A stretch of DNA of 64,000 nt from Bifidobacterium reuteri DSM 23975 (GTDB taxonomy: Bacteria > Actinomycetota > Actinomycetes > Actinomycetales > Bifidobacteriaceae): NCBI RefSeq assembly GCF_000741695.1, contig NZ_JGZK01000004.1, positions 62,001-126,000 on the forward strand. Reading direction: 5' to 3'. The notes beneath the pieces are model-generated. The model searched no databases. It was given only the letters and a program-made list of their open reading frames with translations, and was not told where the DNA came from. The translations under genes and the position numbers were made by a program. Each line of letters opens with the position of its first letter. Position 1 is the stretch's first letter. This document shows, in pieces, positions 1 to 9,404 of the stretch.

Positions 1-777
1 TACATAGGTCTCCAGACAGCCGCGCTTGCCGCAGGTGCACGCAGGGCCGGCGGGATCGATCACGACATGGCCGATTTCGCCGGCCGCATGGTCATCGCCC
101 TCCACGAACTCGTCGTTCAGCAGCACCGACGCGCCGATGCCCCGAGTGATCTGCACGAGCAGACAGTTGGGATTGCCGTGCCCGAGGAAGCGGTCGGCGA
201 GCAGAGCCGCGTTCGCGTCGTTGTCCACTCGGACCGGCAACGAGAACTCGCCTTCGAGCATGTCGCGAAGCTCCACGTCATCCCAGCCGAGATTGGAACT
301 GGAGATCACCCTCCCCGCGCCGGAAACCACGCCGGGGACGGCCACGCCGATGCCGACGAGCCCCGAACCGGCAAGCCGGATCATCTGGCCCACAAGCGAG
401 AGCACATCGTCGAGATCGACCCGGTCGCCATCATCGAGCACGCGTTCGCGGCGCTCCACGATTCTGGCCCGCAGGTCCATCACGGCGCCGGTCATCACAT
501 ACGGGCGGGACAGATCGACGCATACCAGACGAAGCACGTCCGCGTCGATGGCCAGCAGGGTGCCCGGCTTGCCCCGGCCGTCGCGCCTGCCCGACCCCAG
601 TTCCCTCAGCAGGCCGTCGTCGATCATCTCGCCGGTCACATCCGTAGCGGTGGCGCGGGAAAGCCCCGTCTCCTTACACAGGTCGGCGCGCGACAGCTGC
701 CGGTCGGGAAACAGTAGCCGGAACAGCAGTCTGCGGTTGTTGGCCCTTGCATCGCTGGGATTGGATTTAGCGTACAT
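1..777 (-). CDS. ROK-family transcriptional repressor, 3' end cut by window edge
   Basis: The reading frame opens at an ATG (777-775) behind a strong AGGAGG and runs off the left edge with no stop. The N-terminus (MYAKSNPSDARANNRR, then LSRADLCKETGLSRATATDV) is a winged helix-turn-helix typical of NagC/XylR-type ROK repressors. It is followed by the ROK sugar-kinase-like fold: VGIGVAVPGVVSG, VDNDANAALLADR, and the zinc-site start GEIGHVVIDPAGPACTCGKRGC near the edge. It is divergent from the sugar-binding protein at 1012 and probably controls it in response to a sugar or sugar phosphate. About 260 residues are present of a usual 380-400. Confidence 0.9.
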   Translation of the reverse strand, partial: MYAKSNPSDARANNRRLLFRLLFPDRQLSRADLCKETGLSRATATDVTGEMIDDGLLRELGSGRRDGRGKPGTLLAIDADVLRLVCVDLSRPYVMTGAVMDLRARIVERRERVLDDGDRVDLDDVLSLVGQMIRLAGSGLVGIGVAVPGVVSGAGRVISSSNLGWDDVELRDMLEGEFSLPVRVDNDANAALLADRFLGHGNPNCLLVQITRGIGASVLLNDEFVEGDDHAAGEIGHVVIDPAGPACTCGKRGCLETYV

Positions 778-910
778 GGGAGCCCTCCTCGGGTGAGACG
801 ATTGCGGAAAATGCGGAATCACATTATCGGGACGGACATCCCGGCGTCATCCTCGAACGGCTTTCAGGATAACACCCATCAGGGGACTGACAATATGAAA
901 ACCCCGGCAC

Positions 911-939
911 TTTGACAAGTTTCCCATCTTTGTACATAA
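911..939 (+). promoter_or_regulatory. Sigma-70-type promoter of the solute-binding protein gene
   Basis: A consensus TTGACA (911-916) and CATAAT (934-939) are separated by exactly 17 bases, about 70 bases upstream of the start at 1012. It lies in the divergent gap next to the ROK repressor gene. Confidence 0.7.
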
Positions 940-1011
940 TCATGTTCGACATCCAAACAAAATAGTTGCGACATACGGCCAAAGATGGTCGAGCACGGAA
1001 AGAAGACCAAC

Positions 1012-2346
1012 ATGAACAACACCACACGCGCAGCCATCGCCACGGCCGCCATCGGAGCGCTGCTCATCCCTCTCGCGGGATGCGGCAACACGACAACAAG
1101 CTCGGGCAAGACCGAACTGACGGTATGGTCGTGGGACGCCAGCATCGATCGCGCCGCCAAAAACTTCATGAAGGCCAACCCCGACATCACGGTGAAGGTG
1201 AGCAACGTCGGCAGCACCGAGGAGACCTACACCGCGCTCAACAACGCGGCCCAGGCCGGCAATGGCCTGCCCGACGTCACCCTGATCGAATACCTCGCCA
1301 TCCCGCAGTTCGTGCACTCGGACACGCTCATGGATCTGAGCAAGGTCTACGACACCGTCAAGTTCAAGGACACGTTCACTCCCGGCACATGGAACTCCGT
1401 GAACATCAACGGCGGCCTGTACGCGATGCCTGCCGACTCGGGCCCCATGGCCTACTTCTACAACAAGGACGTGTTCGACAAGGCCGGTATCGGCCAACCA
1501 CCGACCACCTGGGACGAGTTCTACGAAGACGCGAAGAAGATCCGCGCCACCGGCTCCTACATCACCTCCGACTCCGGCGACGCCGGCCTGTTCAACGCGA
1601 TGATGTGGGCCATGGGCGGCCACGCCTACAAACTCAACGACGACAAACTGACCATCAATATCACCAAGGACAAGGGCGCCCAGCGGTTCATGAACCTCTG
1701 GCAGAAGATGCGCGACGAAGACCTCATCGACGTCCACACGAAGACCTGGACCGACGACTGGATGAAGTCACTGGGCGACGGCTCCATCGCCAGCCTCATC
1801 AGCGGCGCATGGATGGCCAACAACCTCCTGCAGGGCGTGCCCCAAGCCACCGGCAAATTCCGCGTAGCCCTCCTACCCACCATCGACGGAACGCCCATCA
1901 ACGGCGAATACGGCGGCAGCGGACTGGCCATCACCAAGAAGATCCCCGACGGCAAACTCGACGCCGCCAAGAAGTTCGTCGAATACGTCACCACCAACGA
2001 CGAAGGCATCGACGCCCGCGTATCCAACGGCAGCTTCCCCGCCACCACCAAGACCCTCGACCAGAAGGACTTCCTCGCCAAGACCACGCTCAGGAACGCC
2101 GACGGCAGCGACAACGAGTTCTTCGGCGGACAGAAATACAACGAGGTCTTCTCCCAGGCCGCCAAGAACGTCACCGGCAAATGGGAGTTTCTGCCCTTCG
2201 AACCCTACGCCCGCTCCATCTACAACGACAATATGGGATCGTTCTTCTCCGGCAAGACCGATTTCAGGACTGCTGCTGGCAAATGGCAGATAGCGCTAAG
2301 AAATTATGCCGCTGACCAAGGATTTGCATCGTTTCAAGATGAATAG
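1012..2346 (+). CDS. ABC transporter sugar-binding lipoprotein
   Basis: About 444 residues. The chosen start gives a lipoprotein signal peptide, MNNTTRAAIATAAIGA followed by the lipobox LAGCGN, and has a GGAAAG ribosome site. Family 1 solute-binding features follow: LTVWSWDASIDRAAKNF, DVTLIEYLAIPQF, GLYAMPADSGPMAYFYNKDVF. It would capture an oligosaccharide outside the membrane for an ABC importer. No MalF/MalG-type permease genes follow; the next gene is convergent and belongs to a RiPP cluster, so the transporter operon appears truncated or the protein works with permeases elsewhere. Base composition turns AT-rich in the last 25 codons. Confidence 0.93.
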   Translation: MNNTTRAAIATAAIGALLIPLAGCGNTTTSSGKTELTVWSWDASIDRAAKNFMKANPDITVKVSNVGSTEETYTALNNAAQAGNGLPDVTLIEYLAIPQFVHSDTLMDLSKVYDTVKFKDTFTPGTWNSVNINGGLYAMPADSGPMAYFYNKDVFDKAGIGQPPTTWDEFYEDAKKIRATGSYITSDSGDAGLFNAMMWAMGGHAYKLNDDKLTINITKDKGAQRFMNLWQKMRDEDLIDVHTKTWTDDWMKSLGDGSIASLISGAWMANNLLQGVPQATGKFRVALLPTIDGTPINGEYGGSGLAITKKIPDGKLDAAKKFVEYVTTNDEGIDARVSNGSFPATTKTLDQKDFLAKTTLRNADGSDNEFFGGQKYNEVFSQAAKNVTGKWEFLPFEPYARSIYNDNMGSFFSGKTDFRTAAGKWQIALRNYAADQGFASFQDE

Positions 2347-2401
2347 ATTACAAAGATGACTCCTGTAAGAAATTAGCTATGGTTCATATAGTATTATAAA
2401 G

Positions 2402-2466
2402 GAGTATATAAATTATACTCGTAATTAGATGGATACTTCATGTTAAGCACATTTCATAAATGTGTG
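2402..2466. terminator. Two AT-rich hairpins between convergent genes
   Basis: GAGTATA-TAAAT-TATACTC (2402-2420) and CACATTT-CAT-AAATGTG (near 2449-2466) are perfect short inverted repeats in the 156-base gap between the solute-binding protein stop and the response-regulator stop. They could terminate both transcripts. Confidence 0.5.
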
Positions 2467-2502
2467 AAATATTGACATGGGCCTATGTTTGAATTGAAGT
2501 CA

Positions 2503-3186
2503 CTATTTCAGTTGTGTAAAAACACCCGATTTAATCCAATTGATTGCAATTTGGGTGCGGTTTGAAAGATGAAGTTTCGATAGAATTCGACTAACATAGC
2601 GTTTGACTGATTTGGTTTCCAGAAATAGTTTTTTTGCTATGTCTTCATTACTGAGTCCTTGTGCGATTAAGGCACATATGTCACGCTCTCTAGTAGTAAG
2701 ACTCTTGAATGATTCAATAAATATATTTTGTTGGTCTTGAAAAATGAATTTGCTTTGTTGATATTCTACTAGTTTCTTTGTTATTCGTGGAGTAAGAATT
2801 TTACCATTTTCAAAAACAGCTTTTATCGATTCCATTAATTGTGATTTACTTATGTCTTTCAGTAGGAATCCGCTGGCTCCAGCGTCGAGCCCGCCGAAGG
2901 CGTAGTCGTCTTCGTCGTAGGTGGTGAGGATGAGGGTTCTGATGGTGGGCCAGTGTCTGGCGATGTGTCGGGTTGCTTCGATGCCGTCCATGCCGGGCAT
3001 GCGCACGTCCATGAGGATCACGTCGGGCAATGGCCGGTGATTGGCATCCAACTGGTTGAGTGTGTCGATGGCGGATTGCCCGTTTTCCGCTGAGGTGATG
3101 ACGGTGATGTCGGTCACGTCGTCGAGCATGAGCTGGAAACCGAGGCGTGCCAGTCTCTGGTCGTCTACGAGCATCACACGGATCAT
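2503..3186 (-). CDS. NarL/LuxR-family response regulator of the lanthipeptide cluster
   Basis: 227 residues. The receiver domain starts MIRVMLVDDQRLARLGF, with phospho-acceptor Asp in DVILMDVRMPGMDG and the switch region LILTTYDEDDYAF. The C-terminal LuxR HTH is SLTTRERDICALIAQGLSNEDIA. The start overlaps the kinase stop as ATGA (3183-3186), so the two are translationally coupled. The receiver half (about 2880-3186) is GC-rich like the host, while the DNA-binding half (2503-2880) is strikingly AT-rich. It resembles the regulator at 17816 in the receiver, less in the DNA-binding half. It probably activates the lanthipeptide operon. Confidence 0.93.
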   Translation of the reverse strand: MIRVMLVDDQRLARLGFQLMLDDVTDITVITSAENGQSAIDTLNQLDANHRPLPDVILMDVRMPGMDGIEATRHIARHWPTIRTLILTTYDEDDYAFGGLDAGASGFLLKDISKSQLMESIKAVFENGKILTPRITKKLVEYQQSKFIFQDQQNIFIESFKSLTTRERDICALIAQGLSNEDIAKKLFLETKSVKRYVSRILSKLHLSNRTQIAINWIKSGVFTQLK

Positions 3187-4451
3187 GGTTGAATCTTCCT
3201 TTCGGCCGGTTGCTTCCCGGTCATGTTCCCGGTTGGGGGAATGACCGCTTTGACCTGCCATTCGGTGCCATCGACCGGCCCATAGGCGAACGTGCCGCCG
3301 GCGTCTTGCACGCGCCGTGACAGTCCGGCCAATCCGGTGCCGTCATCGGGTGCGACGGCTTGCGCCGCACCGGTGGCTCCGTCGTTGCGGACGATGACGG
3401 TGACTCCGTTGGGCTGGTGGTTCCATGAGACGTTGAGATGCGTGACGTGTCTGCCGTGGCGGATGGCGTTGGTTATGGCCTCTCGGGTCACGTCGAAGCA
3501 GAGGTCCGCCTGGGGTTCGTCGTCGGCGCGGATGCCGGTTTCGGTGAATATGGTGATGATGCCGAGCGTGCGGGCATGTGCGAGGATCGGACGGATGTCA
3601 TCCCATGAACGCATGCTCCGGGATCCCGGTTCAGCAGGGTCTTCGTCGGTCGTGTCGGTTTCAGTCAGTGCGCGCACGGCCTTGCGCGTGTCCGCCAGGC
3701 TTTCCCGTGCGATCTCGTTGATGCCTTTCAGGGCCTCGTCCACGCGCGGGTCGCCGGTCTTACCGCTCAATCCCTCGGATAAAGCGATGATCGTGGTCAA
3801 CCCGTGACCCACGCTGTCGTGCAGCTGTCCGGCGATGCGCGAACGACGCACCGCGGCGTCACGCTGCTTGACGGCGGTCTGCGCGCGCCGGTGTTCCAGG
3901 CCGGCGGCGGCCGTGGCTCTCCTGGCTTGAACCATGCCGCGGTGCGCCAGGGCGATCGCGCCGGCGAGGGCGAGTAGGAGGATGCGGCCAGGCCATTCGC
4001 CGAGGAACTGGCTGGCGGGCCATGACATGAACGTCGCCAAGGTCACGGCCAACGTCGTCGCGAGGGATCCGATGTACATGCGGCGTTCCCCGGTCGTGCG
4101 CATGAACGCGTAAAACGCCGCGACCAGCTGGACCAGCAGAATCGAGTCCGCATGCCAGAAGGACAGCATTAGGGTCAGGACGAGCTGCGACATCAATGTG
4201 ACGGACGGGACCCGGTAACGGAACATCAAGACCGAGCATGACAGGCACAGGGCCAGCAACAGCAGCACGAATCCGCCGGTCTGCTTGGCGAGCGTGTACA
4301 TCGGGTCCAATGGGGTGCCGATTATGCGCTCCCACATGAGCATCATGACCTCGACCGCGAGCACGCATAATGGCATGGCTGTGGCCGTGACCCTGCCGAC
4401 GTTCACCGTTTGCCGTTCCATACGATCCACTGTGCCGTCTCGCCGGGTCAT
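3183..4451 (-). CDS. NarL-type sensor histidine kinase (HisKA_3)
   Basis: About 422 residues. The N-terminal half holds several hydrophobic segments (ATAMPLCVLAVEVMMLMW, FVLLLLALCLSCSVLMF and others) and no large extracellular domain. The dimerisation/phospho-acceptor box is IAGQLHDSVGHGLTTIIALS, and the ATPase N-box is REAITNAIRHGRH with GTGLAGLSRRV. It pairs with the overlapping response regulator at 2503. A later ATG at 4421 is an alternative start; neither has a strong ribosome site. The cytoplasmic part is clearly paralogous to the kinase at 18540 (shared WDDIRP and FTETG stretches). Confidence 0.9.
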   Translation of the reverse strand: MTRRDGTVDRMERQTVNVGRVTATAMPLCVLAVEVMMLMWERIIGTPLDPMYTLAKQTGGFVLLLLALCLSCSVLMFRYRVPSVTLMSQLVLTLMLSFWHADSILLVQLVAAFYAFMRTTGERRMYIGSLATTLAVTLATFMSWPASQFLGEWPGRILLLALAGAIALAHRGMVQARRATAAAGLEHRRAQTAVKQRDAAVRRSRIAGQLHDSVGHGLTTIIALSEGLSGKTGDPRVDEALKGINEIARESLADTRKAVRALTETDTTDEDPAEPGSRSMRSWDDIRPILAHARTLGIITIFTETGIRADDEPQADLCFDVTREAITNAIRHGRHVTHLNVSWNHQPNGVTVIVRNDGATGAAQAVAPDDGTGLAGLSRRVQDAGGTFAYGPVDGTEWQVKAVIPPTGNMTGKQPAERKIQP

Positions 4452-4459
4452 CGGCGTGC

Positions 4460-4816
4460 TTACTGGGCGAGACAGTCCGCGCCGGGCATCAGGCAGCCGA
4501 GCATCGTGACCGAACCGGTGAACAACAAAGTGAATACGATGATGATGGCCAGCCATACGAACGGCGAGAGCAGCGCCCCGATCCATGCGGCGACGCGGCC
4601 GCCATGCTCCCATCCGTGCCCGTCGCGGCCGGTGATCCACGCGATCAGCACGCCGGGCAGGGACAGGAACAGTCCGAGCAGCAGGAATCCGACGATCGAA
4701 TCGTTCGGCGCGGCTTGCAACGGTTGGGGCGGGTTCGGCCGGCCGGGCTCCGGGACGGGCGGTGACGCCGACAGGGGCTTGCCGGGTGACGGTTCGTGAT
4801 GTGCGGGAATGTCCAT
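4460..4816 (-). CDS. Small proline-rich two-helix membrane protein
   Basis: 118 residues. A hydrophilic, proline-rich N-terminus (about 35 residues) is followed by two hydrophobic helices, IVGFLLLGLFLSLPGVLIAW and FVWLAIIIVFTLLFTG. The second is followed by a Cys-containing tail (GCLMPGADCLAQ). It lies between a lipoprotein and the kinase gene in the lanthipeptide operon. I do not recognise a named family. By position it may be an immunity or sensing accessory; that is inference only. Confidence 0.75.
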   Translation of the reverse strand: MDIPAHHEPSPGKPLSASPPVPEPGRPNPPQPLQAAPNDSIVGFLLLGLFLSLPGVLIAWITGRDGHGWEHGGRVAAWIGALLSPFVWLAIIIVFTLLFTGSVTMLGCLMPGADCLAQ

Positions 4817-4837
4817 GAGCGCCGATCCTTTTGAGTG

Positions 4838-5236
4838 TCATTGGAGCTTGTTGATGTTGATGGTGCCGTTGTCACCAGGCAATGCACTGATGGAGACCTT
4901 GACGATGCCGTCGTCGGCCGTGTAGTCGTATACGCCGGCCTGTTCCTCCTCGGTGGCGTTGCGGGTGAAGCCCGCGTCCTTGATCTTTCGCGCGTAGTCC
5001 TTCGCCTCGGCGATGGTCCATGACACGTCGATCAGATAGCCGTTGTCGGTCTCGTCCCTGATACGGGTCGTCGCCCGATCGGGTTCGGGCACCCGGCCGG
5101 CATACTGGCCGTCCGGCCAGGAGCCTTGGACGGAGCCGCACGCCGCCAGCCCGAACAAGGCCGTCAGGATTAGCAGGAACGCGAGCAGCATGGACACCGG
5201 GGCTCGCCTCGGCATGGCCGTGTATCGGACAGGCAT
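4838..5236 (-). CDS. Small lipoprotein, possible lanthipeptide immunity protein
   Basis: 132 residues. The start at 5236 has a clean AGGAGG site. The signal peptide MLLAFLLILTALFG ends in the lipobox LAACGS; a short exported domain with GYLIDVSWTIAEAKDYARKI follows. It sits in the minus-strand operon between the ABC permease and the small membrane protein. A LanI-like role is suggested only by context; there is no recognisable family motif. Confidence 0.75.
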   Translation of the reverse strand: MPVRYTAMPRRAPVSMLLAFLLILTALFGLAACGSVQGSWPDGQYAGRVPEPDRATTRIRDETDNGYLIDVSWTIAEAKDYARKIKDAGFTRNATEEEQAGVYDYTADDGIVKVSISALPGDNGTININKLQ

Positions 5237-5268
5237 GATCTCATCCTCCTTTTCCGAATCCGGTGCCG

Positions 5269-6693
5269 TCAACGGCTTCTGATCGCGTCGGCCACGCTGC
5301 GGCGCAACGCGGGGCGGATCTGCATGTACTGGATGAGGAACAACGCCAGCCAGCAGGCCGCTGCCGCGCCGATCACACCGGTCCACGGGATCTCGGCCAC
5401 CGGAACACCGACGAGCGTGATGGAGCGTGTGGCGAGCACGAGCGAGCTGACGGCGACCGGGATGAGCGCGAGGACGACCGCGCCGGCGGCCAATTGCAGG
5501 CTCTGCCACAGGATCATGCGCGTCACCCGGCGCGGCGACATGCCGATGCTGCGCAGCAGCGCCTGGTCGGCGACCATGCCGCGGTTCGACAACGCGATGA
5601 CGGCCAGGCTCGTGGCCAGGGACACGATGCACAGCATCGCGATCATCAGCAGCGAGTCCGCGTAGTTCAGGCTCGTCGGATGGCCACCCAGGGCCAGTAT
5701 CCGCCCGTAGGACCGCGCGCAGGTCAGCAGGGTCGCGGACAATCCCAGAGCCAGTGCGAGCGGGGCGATGGTGTTCATACTGGACACGGCCTTCGCCCTA
5801 GCGGCACGGGCCGCGAGCACGCCGGTCGCCGACCCGCACAGGCGGCACATGACGCGTCCCGCGTCCAACAGGATCGGGACCAGCACGCCGGCGAGGACAT
5901 ACATGCCGAACGACGCGATGATCCCGGCCCATAATGCGCCGTTGAACGTCTGGCCGGCCTCCTGTCCGAACGCGCGGGCGCGCGGCATGCCCATGCCGGA
6001 GAACGCCAATACCAGCGCCGCCGCCATGACAACCAGTCCCAGCGCCCAGCGCACCCAATACCGCCATCCACGCCGTCCAATCGGCGCGTCCTTGCCGCGG
6101 ATCGCCTCGATGGGACGGACCTTCGCCGCACGCATCGAGGGCACAAACGCGCCCAGCATGCACGTGACCACGCCCAACAGCAGCGAGCCGAGCCATGCCG
6201 CCACGGACGGCGCGAACGCGGGAGGGACGAACGAGCCGAGCCCGCCGGCGAAGCTCTCCGCGGCCATCGCGTCGAACTCGGGAACCGCGAGCAGGCTGGC
6301 CGGCATCGCGATCAGTGAACCGAGCAGCGAGCCAATGAGGCTCGCCACGCCCACGAGCATCCACATGCCCGCACGCACCTGGCTCGGGCTGGCGCCCATG
6401 AGACGCCATTGCGCGAACGTGCCGCGGATGCGGTCAACCGTGGCCGAACCGACCACCGTGAGCGAGAAGAACGCAAGCAACGCCACCACGACATAGATCG
6501 TGACCGACACCATGGCGAACTCGGCCGGATCCAAACCCGCCAGCCGGGCGGCCGACGCGAACGACGGCGACGAGGTCCACACGAACTGGTTCATGCACAC
6601 GCCCACCAGCGTGGTCACCACCGCGACCACCATGATCGTGGGCACCCAACCCGCGAGATTGTCGCGGAACACGCGAAGCACATACCTACCCAC
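5269..6693 (-). CDS. FtsX-like (MacB-type) ABC transporter permease
   Basis: 474 residues. The start is a GTG at 6693 behind AGGAGG, overlapping the end of the ATPase gene by 8 bases. It has an N-terminal membrane helix (GWVPTIMVVAVVTTLVGVCM) and two FtsX-type membrane blocks. It forms an exporter with the ATPase at 6686. Position in the operon suggests export of, or immunity to, the lanthipeptide. Confidence 0.9.
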   Translation of the reverse strand: MGRYVLRVFRDNLAGWVPTIMVVAVVTTLVGVCMNQFVWTSSPSFASAARLAGLDPAEFAMVSVTIYVVVALLAFFSLTVVGSATVDRIRGTFAQWRLMGASPSQVRAGMWMLVGVASLIGSLLGSLIAMPASLLAVPEFDAMAAESFAGGLGSFVPPAFAPSVAAWLGSLLLGVVTCMLGAFVPSMRAAKVRPIEAIRGKDAPIGRRGWRYWVRWALGLVVMAAALVLAFSGMGMPRARAFGQEAGQTFNGALWAGIIASFGMYVLAGVLVPILLDAGRVMCRLCGSATGVLAARAARAKAVSSMNTIAPLALALGLSATLLTCARSYGRILALGGHPTSLNYADSLLMIAMLCIVSLATSLAVIALSNRGMVADQALLRSIGMSPRRVTRMILWQSLQLAAGAVVLALIPVAVSSLVLATRSITLVGVPVAEIPWTGVIGAAAACWLALFLIQYMQIRPALRRSVADAIRSR

Positions 6694-7489
6694 GGCGAAC
6701 CTCCTGACCGTGCTGCGACATGGGCGGCTCGAACGTGCGGCGCATGCCCTCGACGATCTGCCCGGCGGTCAGCCTGCCCGCGACGTGGGTGATCCCGCCG
6801 TCACGCAGGAAGACTACGCGGTCGGCCAGTGCGGCGGCATCCGTGTCATGCGTGACCATGACCACGCTGGAACCCGAATCCGCCAGCTCGCGCAGCACCT
6901 GCAGCACGAGCTCGCTGTTCGCGGTGTCGAGCGCGCCGGTGGGCTCGTCGGCGAACACCACCGCCGGACGCAAGAGCAGGGCCCGGCACAGGGCCACGCG
7001 CTGCTGCTCTCCACCGGACAGGGCGCTCACCACGGTCCTCGCCCTCTGGCGCAGGCCGAACCGGGACAGCAGCTGCGTGACATGCACGTAGTCGGCCTTG
7101 CGATGGGCGAGCGAGAGCGGCAGCGTCACGTTCTCCTCGACCGTCAGATACGGCACGAGGTTGTACTGCTGGAACACGAAACCGATATGCCCGCGGATGA
7201 ACCGCGAACGACGCTCCTCGTCCAACGCGTAGATGTCGGTGCCGCCGATGACGACCCGGCCCGAGTCGGGCCTGTCCAAACCGGACAACACGTACAACAG
7301 AGAGGTCTTGCCCGCTCCCGAAGGCCCGACGATCGCCGTCAACCCGGCACCGGGAATATCCAACGAGACATCATTGAGAATCACACTCGGACTGGAACCA
7401 TCAGCGGAAGCCACACGCTTGACCAGCCCACGCGCCTGAATCGATAAATATGTATTTACCCCAATGAAGTCATTTGGTTGTTTTTTCAT
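6686..7489 (-). CDS. MacB/LolD-type ABC transporter ATP-binding protein
   Basis: 267 residues. Walker A is GPSGAGKTS, the Q-loop is GFVFQQYNLVPYL, the signature is LSGGEQQRVALCRALL, Walker B is VVFADEPTGALD, and the switch His is in VTHD. The start has an AGGAAGG site. It partners the permease at 5269. The first few codons are AT-rich and the rest GC-rich, so a composition boundary falls at about 7440. Confidence 0.95.
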   Translation of the reverse strand: MKKQPNDFIGVNTYLSIQARGLVKRVASADGSSPSVILNDVSLDIPGAGLTAIVGPSGAGKTSLLYVLSGLDRPDSGRVVIGGTDIYALDEERRSRFIRGHIGFVFQQYNLVPYLTVEENVTLPLSLAHRKADYVHVTQLLSRFGLRQRARTVVSALSGGEQQRVALCRALLLRPAVVFADEPTGALDTANSELVLQVLRELADSGSSVVMVTHDTDAAALADRVVFLRDGGITHVAGRLTAGQIVEGMRRTFEPPMSQHGQEVRRG

Positions 7490-7567
7490 GGACGAGAATC
7501 CTTCCTACGAGAGTGCTACTGCCGACAGTATCCATAAAGACGAGTCAATCGTCTATGCCGGAGAGAC

Positions 7568-7591
7568 GATTGACATCAAAAGATGTCAATC
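7568..7591 (-). terminator. Hairpin at the end of the S9 peptidase gene
   Basis: GATTGACATC-AAAA-GATGTCAATC is a perfect 10-base-pair stem that includes the stop of the peptidase gene (7586). It lies before the ABC ATPase start at 7489 and may limit read-through or stabilise the upstream message. Confidence 0.5.
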
Positions 7592-9388
7592 TGTGTCGAA
7601 GAGAGAGTCGAGTAACCATATAGTTGATAAACAGCCACCGGTCAAAGAATCATCAGAATTGTGATGTCCTTCATCTAAAAGTTGCAAAAACACCGAATTA
7701 TGTGCGGACGGAACAATAGCCGAATATGAATTCAGCCATTGTTCCGTATATAAGAGAGGCGCCTTTATATCATTCTTGCCGGCAGTAATCCAAATGTCAG
7801 GAGCTTGATTAGAAAAATCAGCTGGAAGACGCCGCAATTGCGCCAAAGGTGAAAACGAGTCATAGCAAGAAGATGATGATGGATATCCGAATTCATCCCA
7901 ATCGCTAATTGTAAGTGGATTGTCGGGGTTTGTGAGAATCAATTCCGGTGTTAAAAAAGGGTGCGATAATTGAACAATTTTGAAATAATCCGGGCGGCGC
8001 AATGCGGCAGAAAGAACAACCAAAGCGCCGGCGCTTGAACCCACTGCTCCAATGCGTTTGGCGTCACATAAGTTATTTGCAATCAATCCTTTAGTGCAAT
8101 CGAGAAAATCATTGATAGATATGAACTTATTGTTTTTTATCGCTTGCCTATGCCATTCCTCCCCATACTCGCCCCCACCTCGAATATGGCAGAAGGCAAC
8201 AGTTATGCCGGACTGTATGACATATGAAATCAAACGGTCATAGGCTCCCTCAAGTGCGATTCCATAACATCCGTATGCCATCAATAGAATAGGAGACTGC
8301 TCGAGAATACTATCAAGTCTATAAAAAAGTGTAATGGGAATATTTGTTTGATCTCTACTCCGGATAATAATTTTGCGACAGTGAATATTAGGTGTGGACG
8401 ATACAGCCTCTAAGAATCCTTTCCTATTTCCTGTTACAATTTGCGTTTGATGGATTGGAGATGATATGCAGAAAACAGGGAATCTATCCTGAAATCCAAG
8501 AAAACTAATAACTCCACAAGGAGGAGCTTTCCATATCCCATTTTGTCCGAGAGATGGAATCCAGATGGCGGAGTCGCCCGATAGGCGTCCTATCACATAA
8601 ACAATCCCATTACGCTTTTGCAATGATTTAGGAATAAATCCATGGGGAGACTGAATCATTTGCCTATCATGTATATCGTTAAAAAAGTTAATAATTAGAA
8701 GTTGGTTATTGACGATAGCATATAGAAGAGTATTTGTAATCTCCATCGAATCAATGGGGAGTGATGCAGTAATTTCCCTAAAGCGTGTGTCTCTTTCGCC
8801 GAAATCATCGAAAAACAGCATACGAGAATTGTCTCCGTGCGTCATTCTTATAACAATAACCGCATCATTACTGCAAACGAAAGATAATATATCATATTCA
8901 CTATTTGTGCCGTATACTTCAATGATGCCACACTTGTTTGCCATCATTAGTTTATACGGGCGATTTGATTTGCTTTTATTAATCCAATAGATAGAATGGT
9001 ATGTCGTTCTTATCTGAGGTACAACATTGTTGCACCTCAGAAGAATATTGGCGGATTGCTTTTTCAATTCATATAATGAAATAGTGTAAAAATCAGTTTT
9101 TGGCATCTGCGTTAATAATGCCGCTATTGTCTTCTCTGAATTAATGTAAAAACCAGATATTCTTCCAATCGGTTTTTGACATAAATGAATATATTGCGAC
9201 GGATCATCCTTGAAATGAATTACTAGTTCATTATTAATTTGCATTAATTCGAGCGATTGATTACTGGAATAATGAAAATTATTTGTATCCTCTATTAAAT
9301 GTTCACAAAGTTGTTGCGCCTTGCTGCGATACTTGTCAGAGAATTCTTCATACAATTTGATGGGTTGATTGAGTGTTGTACACTTCAT
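7586..9388 (-). CDS. Prolyl-oligopeptidase-family (S9) serine peptidase, candidate leader protease
   Basis: 600 residues. The N-terminal 330 residues look like the beta-propeller of S9 peptidases. The C-terminal alpha/beta hydrolase has the conserved FCHIRGGGEYGEEWH, the nucleophile elbow GSSAGALVVLSAA (Ser), the Asp in WITAGKNDIKAP and the His in DEGHHNSDD, so the triad is complete. Start at 9388 behind GGAG. It follows the lanthipeptide precursor directly. Known class III lanthipeptide clusters use S9 prolyl oligopeptidases (FlaP type) to remove leaders, so this role is likely. One oddity: the only prolines in the precursor lie in the presumed core, so the cleavage rule must differ or a second protease is needed. 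Confidence 0.88.
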   Translation of the reverse strand: MKCTTLNQPIKLYEEFSDKYRSKAQQLCEHLIEDTNNFHYSSNQSLELMQINNELVIHFKDDPSQYIHLCQKPIGRISGFYINSEKTIAALLTQMPKTDFYTISLYELKKQSANILLRCNNVVPQIRTTYHSIYWINKSKSNRPYKLMMANKCGIIEVYGTNSEYDILSFVCSNDAVIVIRMTHGDNSRMLFFDDFGERDTRFREITASLPIDSMEITNTLLYAIVNNQLLIINFFNDIHDRQMIQSPHGFIPKSLQKRNGIVYVIGRLSGDSAIWIPSLGQNGIWKAPPCGVISFLGFQDRFPVFCISSPIHQTQIVTGNRKGFLEAVSSTPNIHCRKIIIRSRDQTNIPITLFYRLDSILEQSPILLMAYGCYGIALEGAYDRLISYVIQSGITVAFCHIRGGGEYGEEWHRQAIKNNKFISINDFLDCTKGLIANNLCDAKRIGAVGSSAGALVVLSAALRRPDYFKIVQLSHPFLTPELILTNPDNPLTISDWDEFGYPSSSSCYDSFSPLAQLRRLPADFSNQAPDIWITAGKNDIKAPLLYTEQWLNSYSAIVPSAHNSVFLQLLDEGHHNSDDSLTGGCLSTIWLLDSLFDTD

Positions 9389-9404
9389 AGTTACTCCATT
9401 GCAA

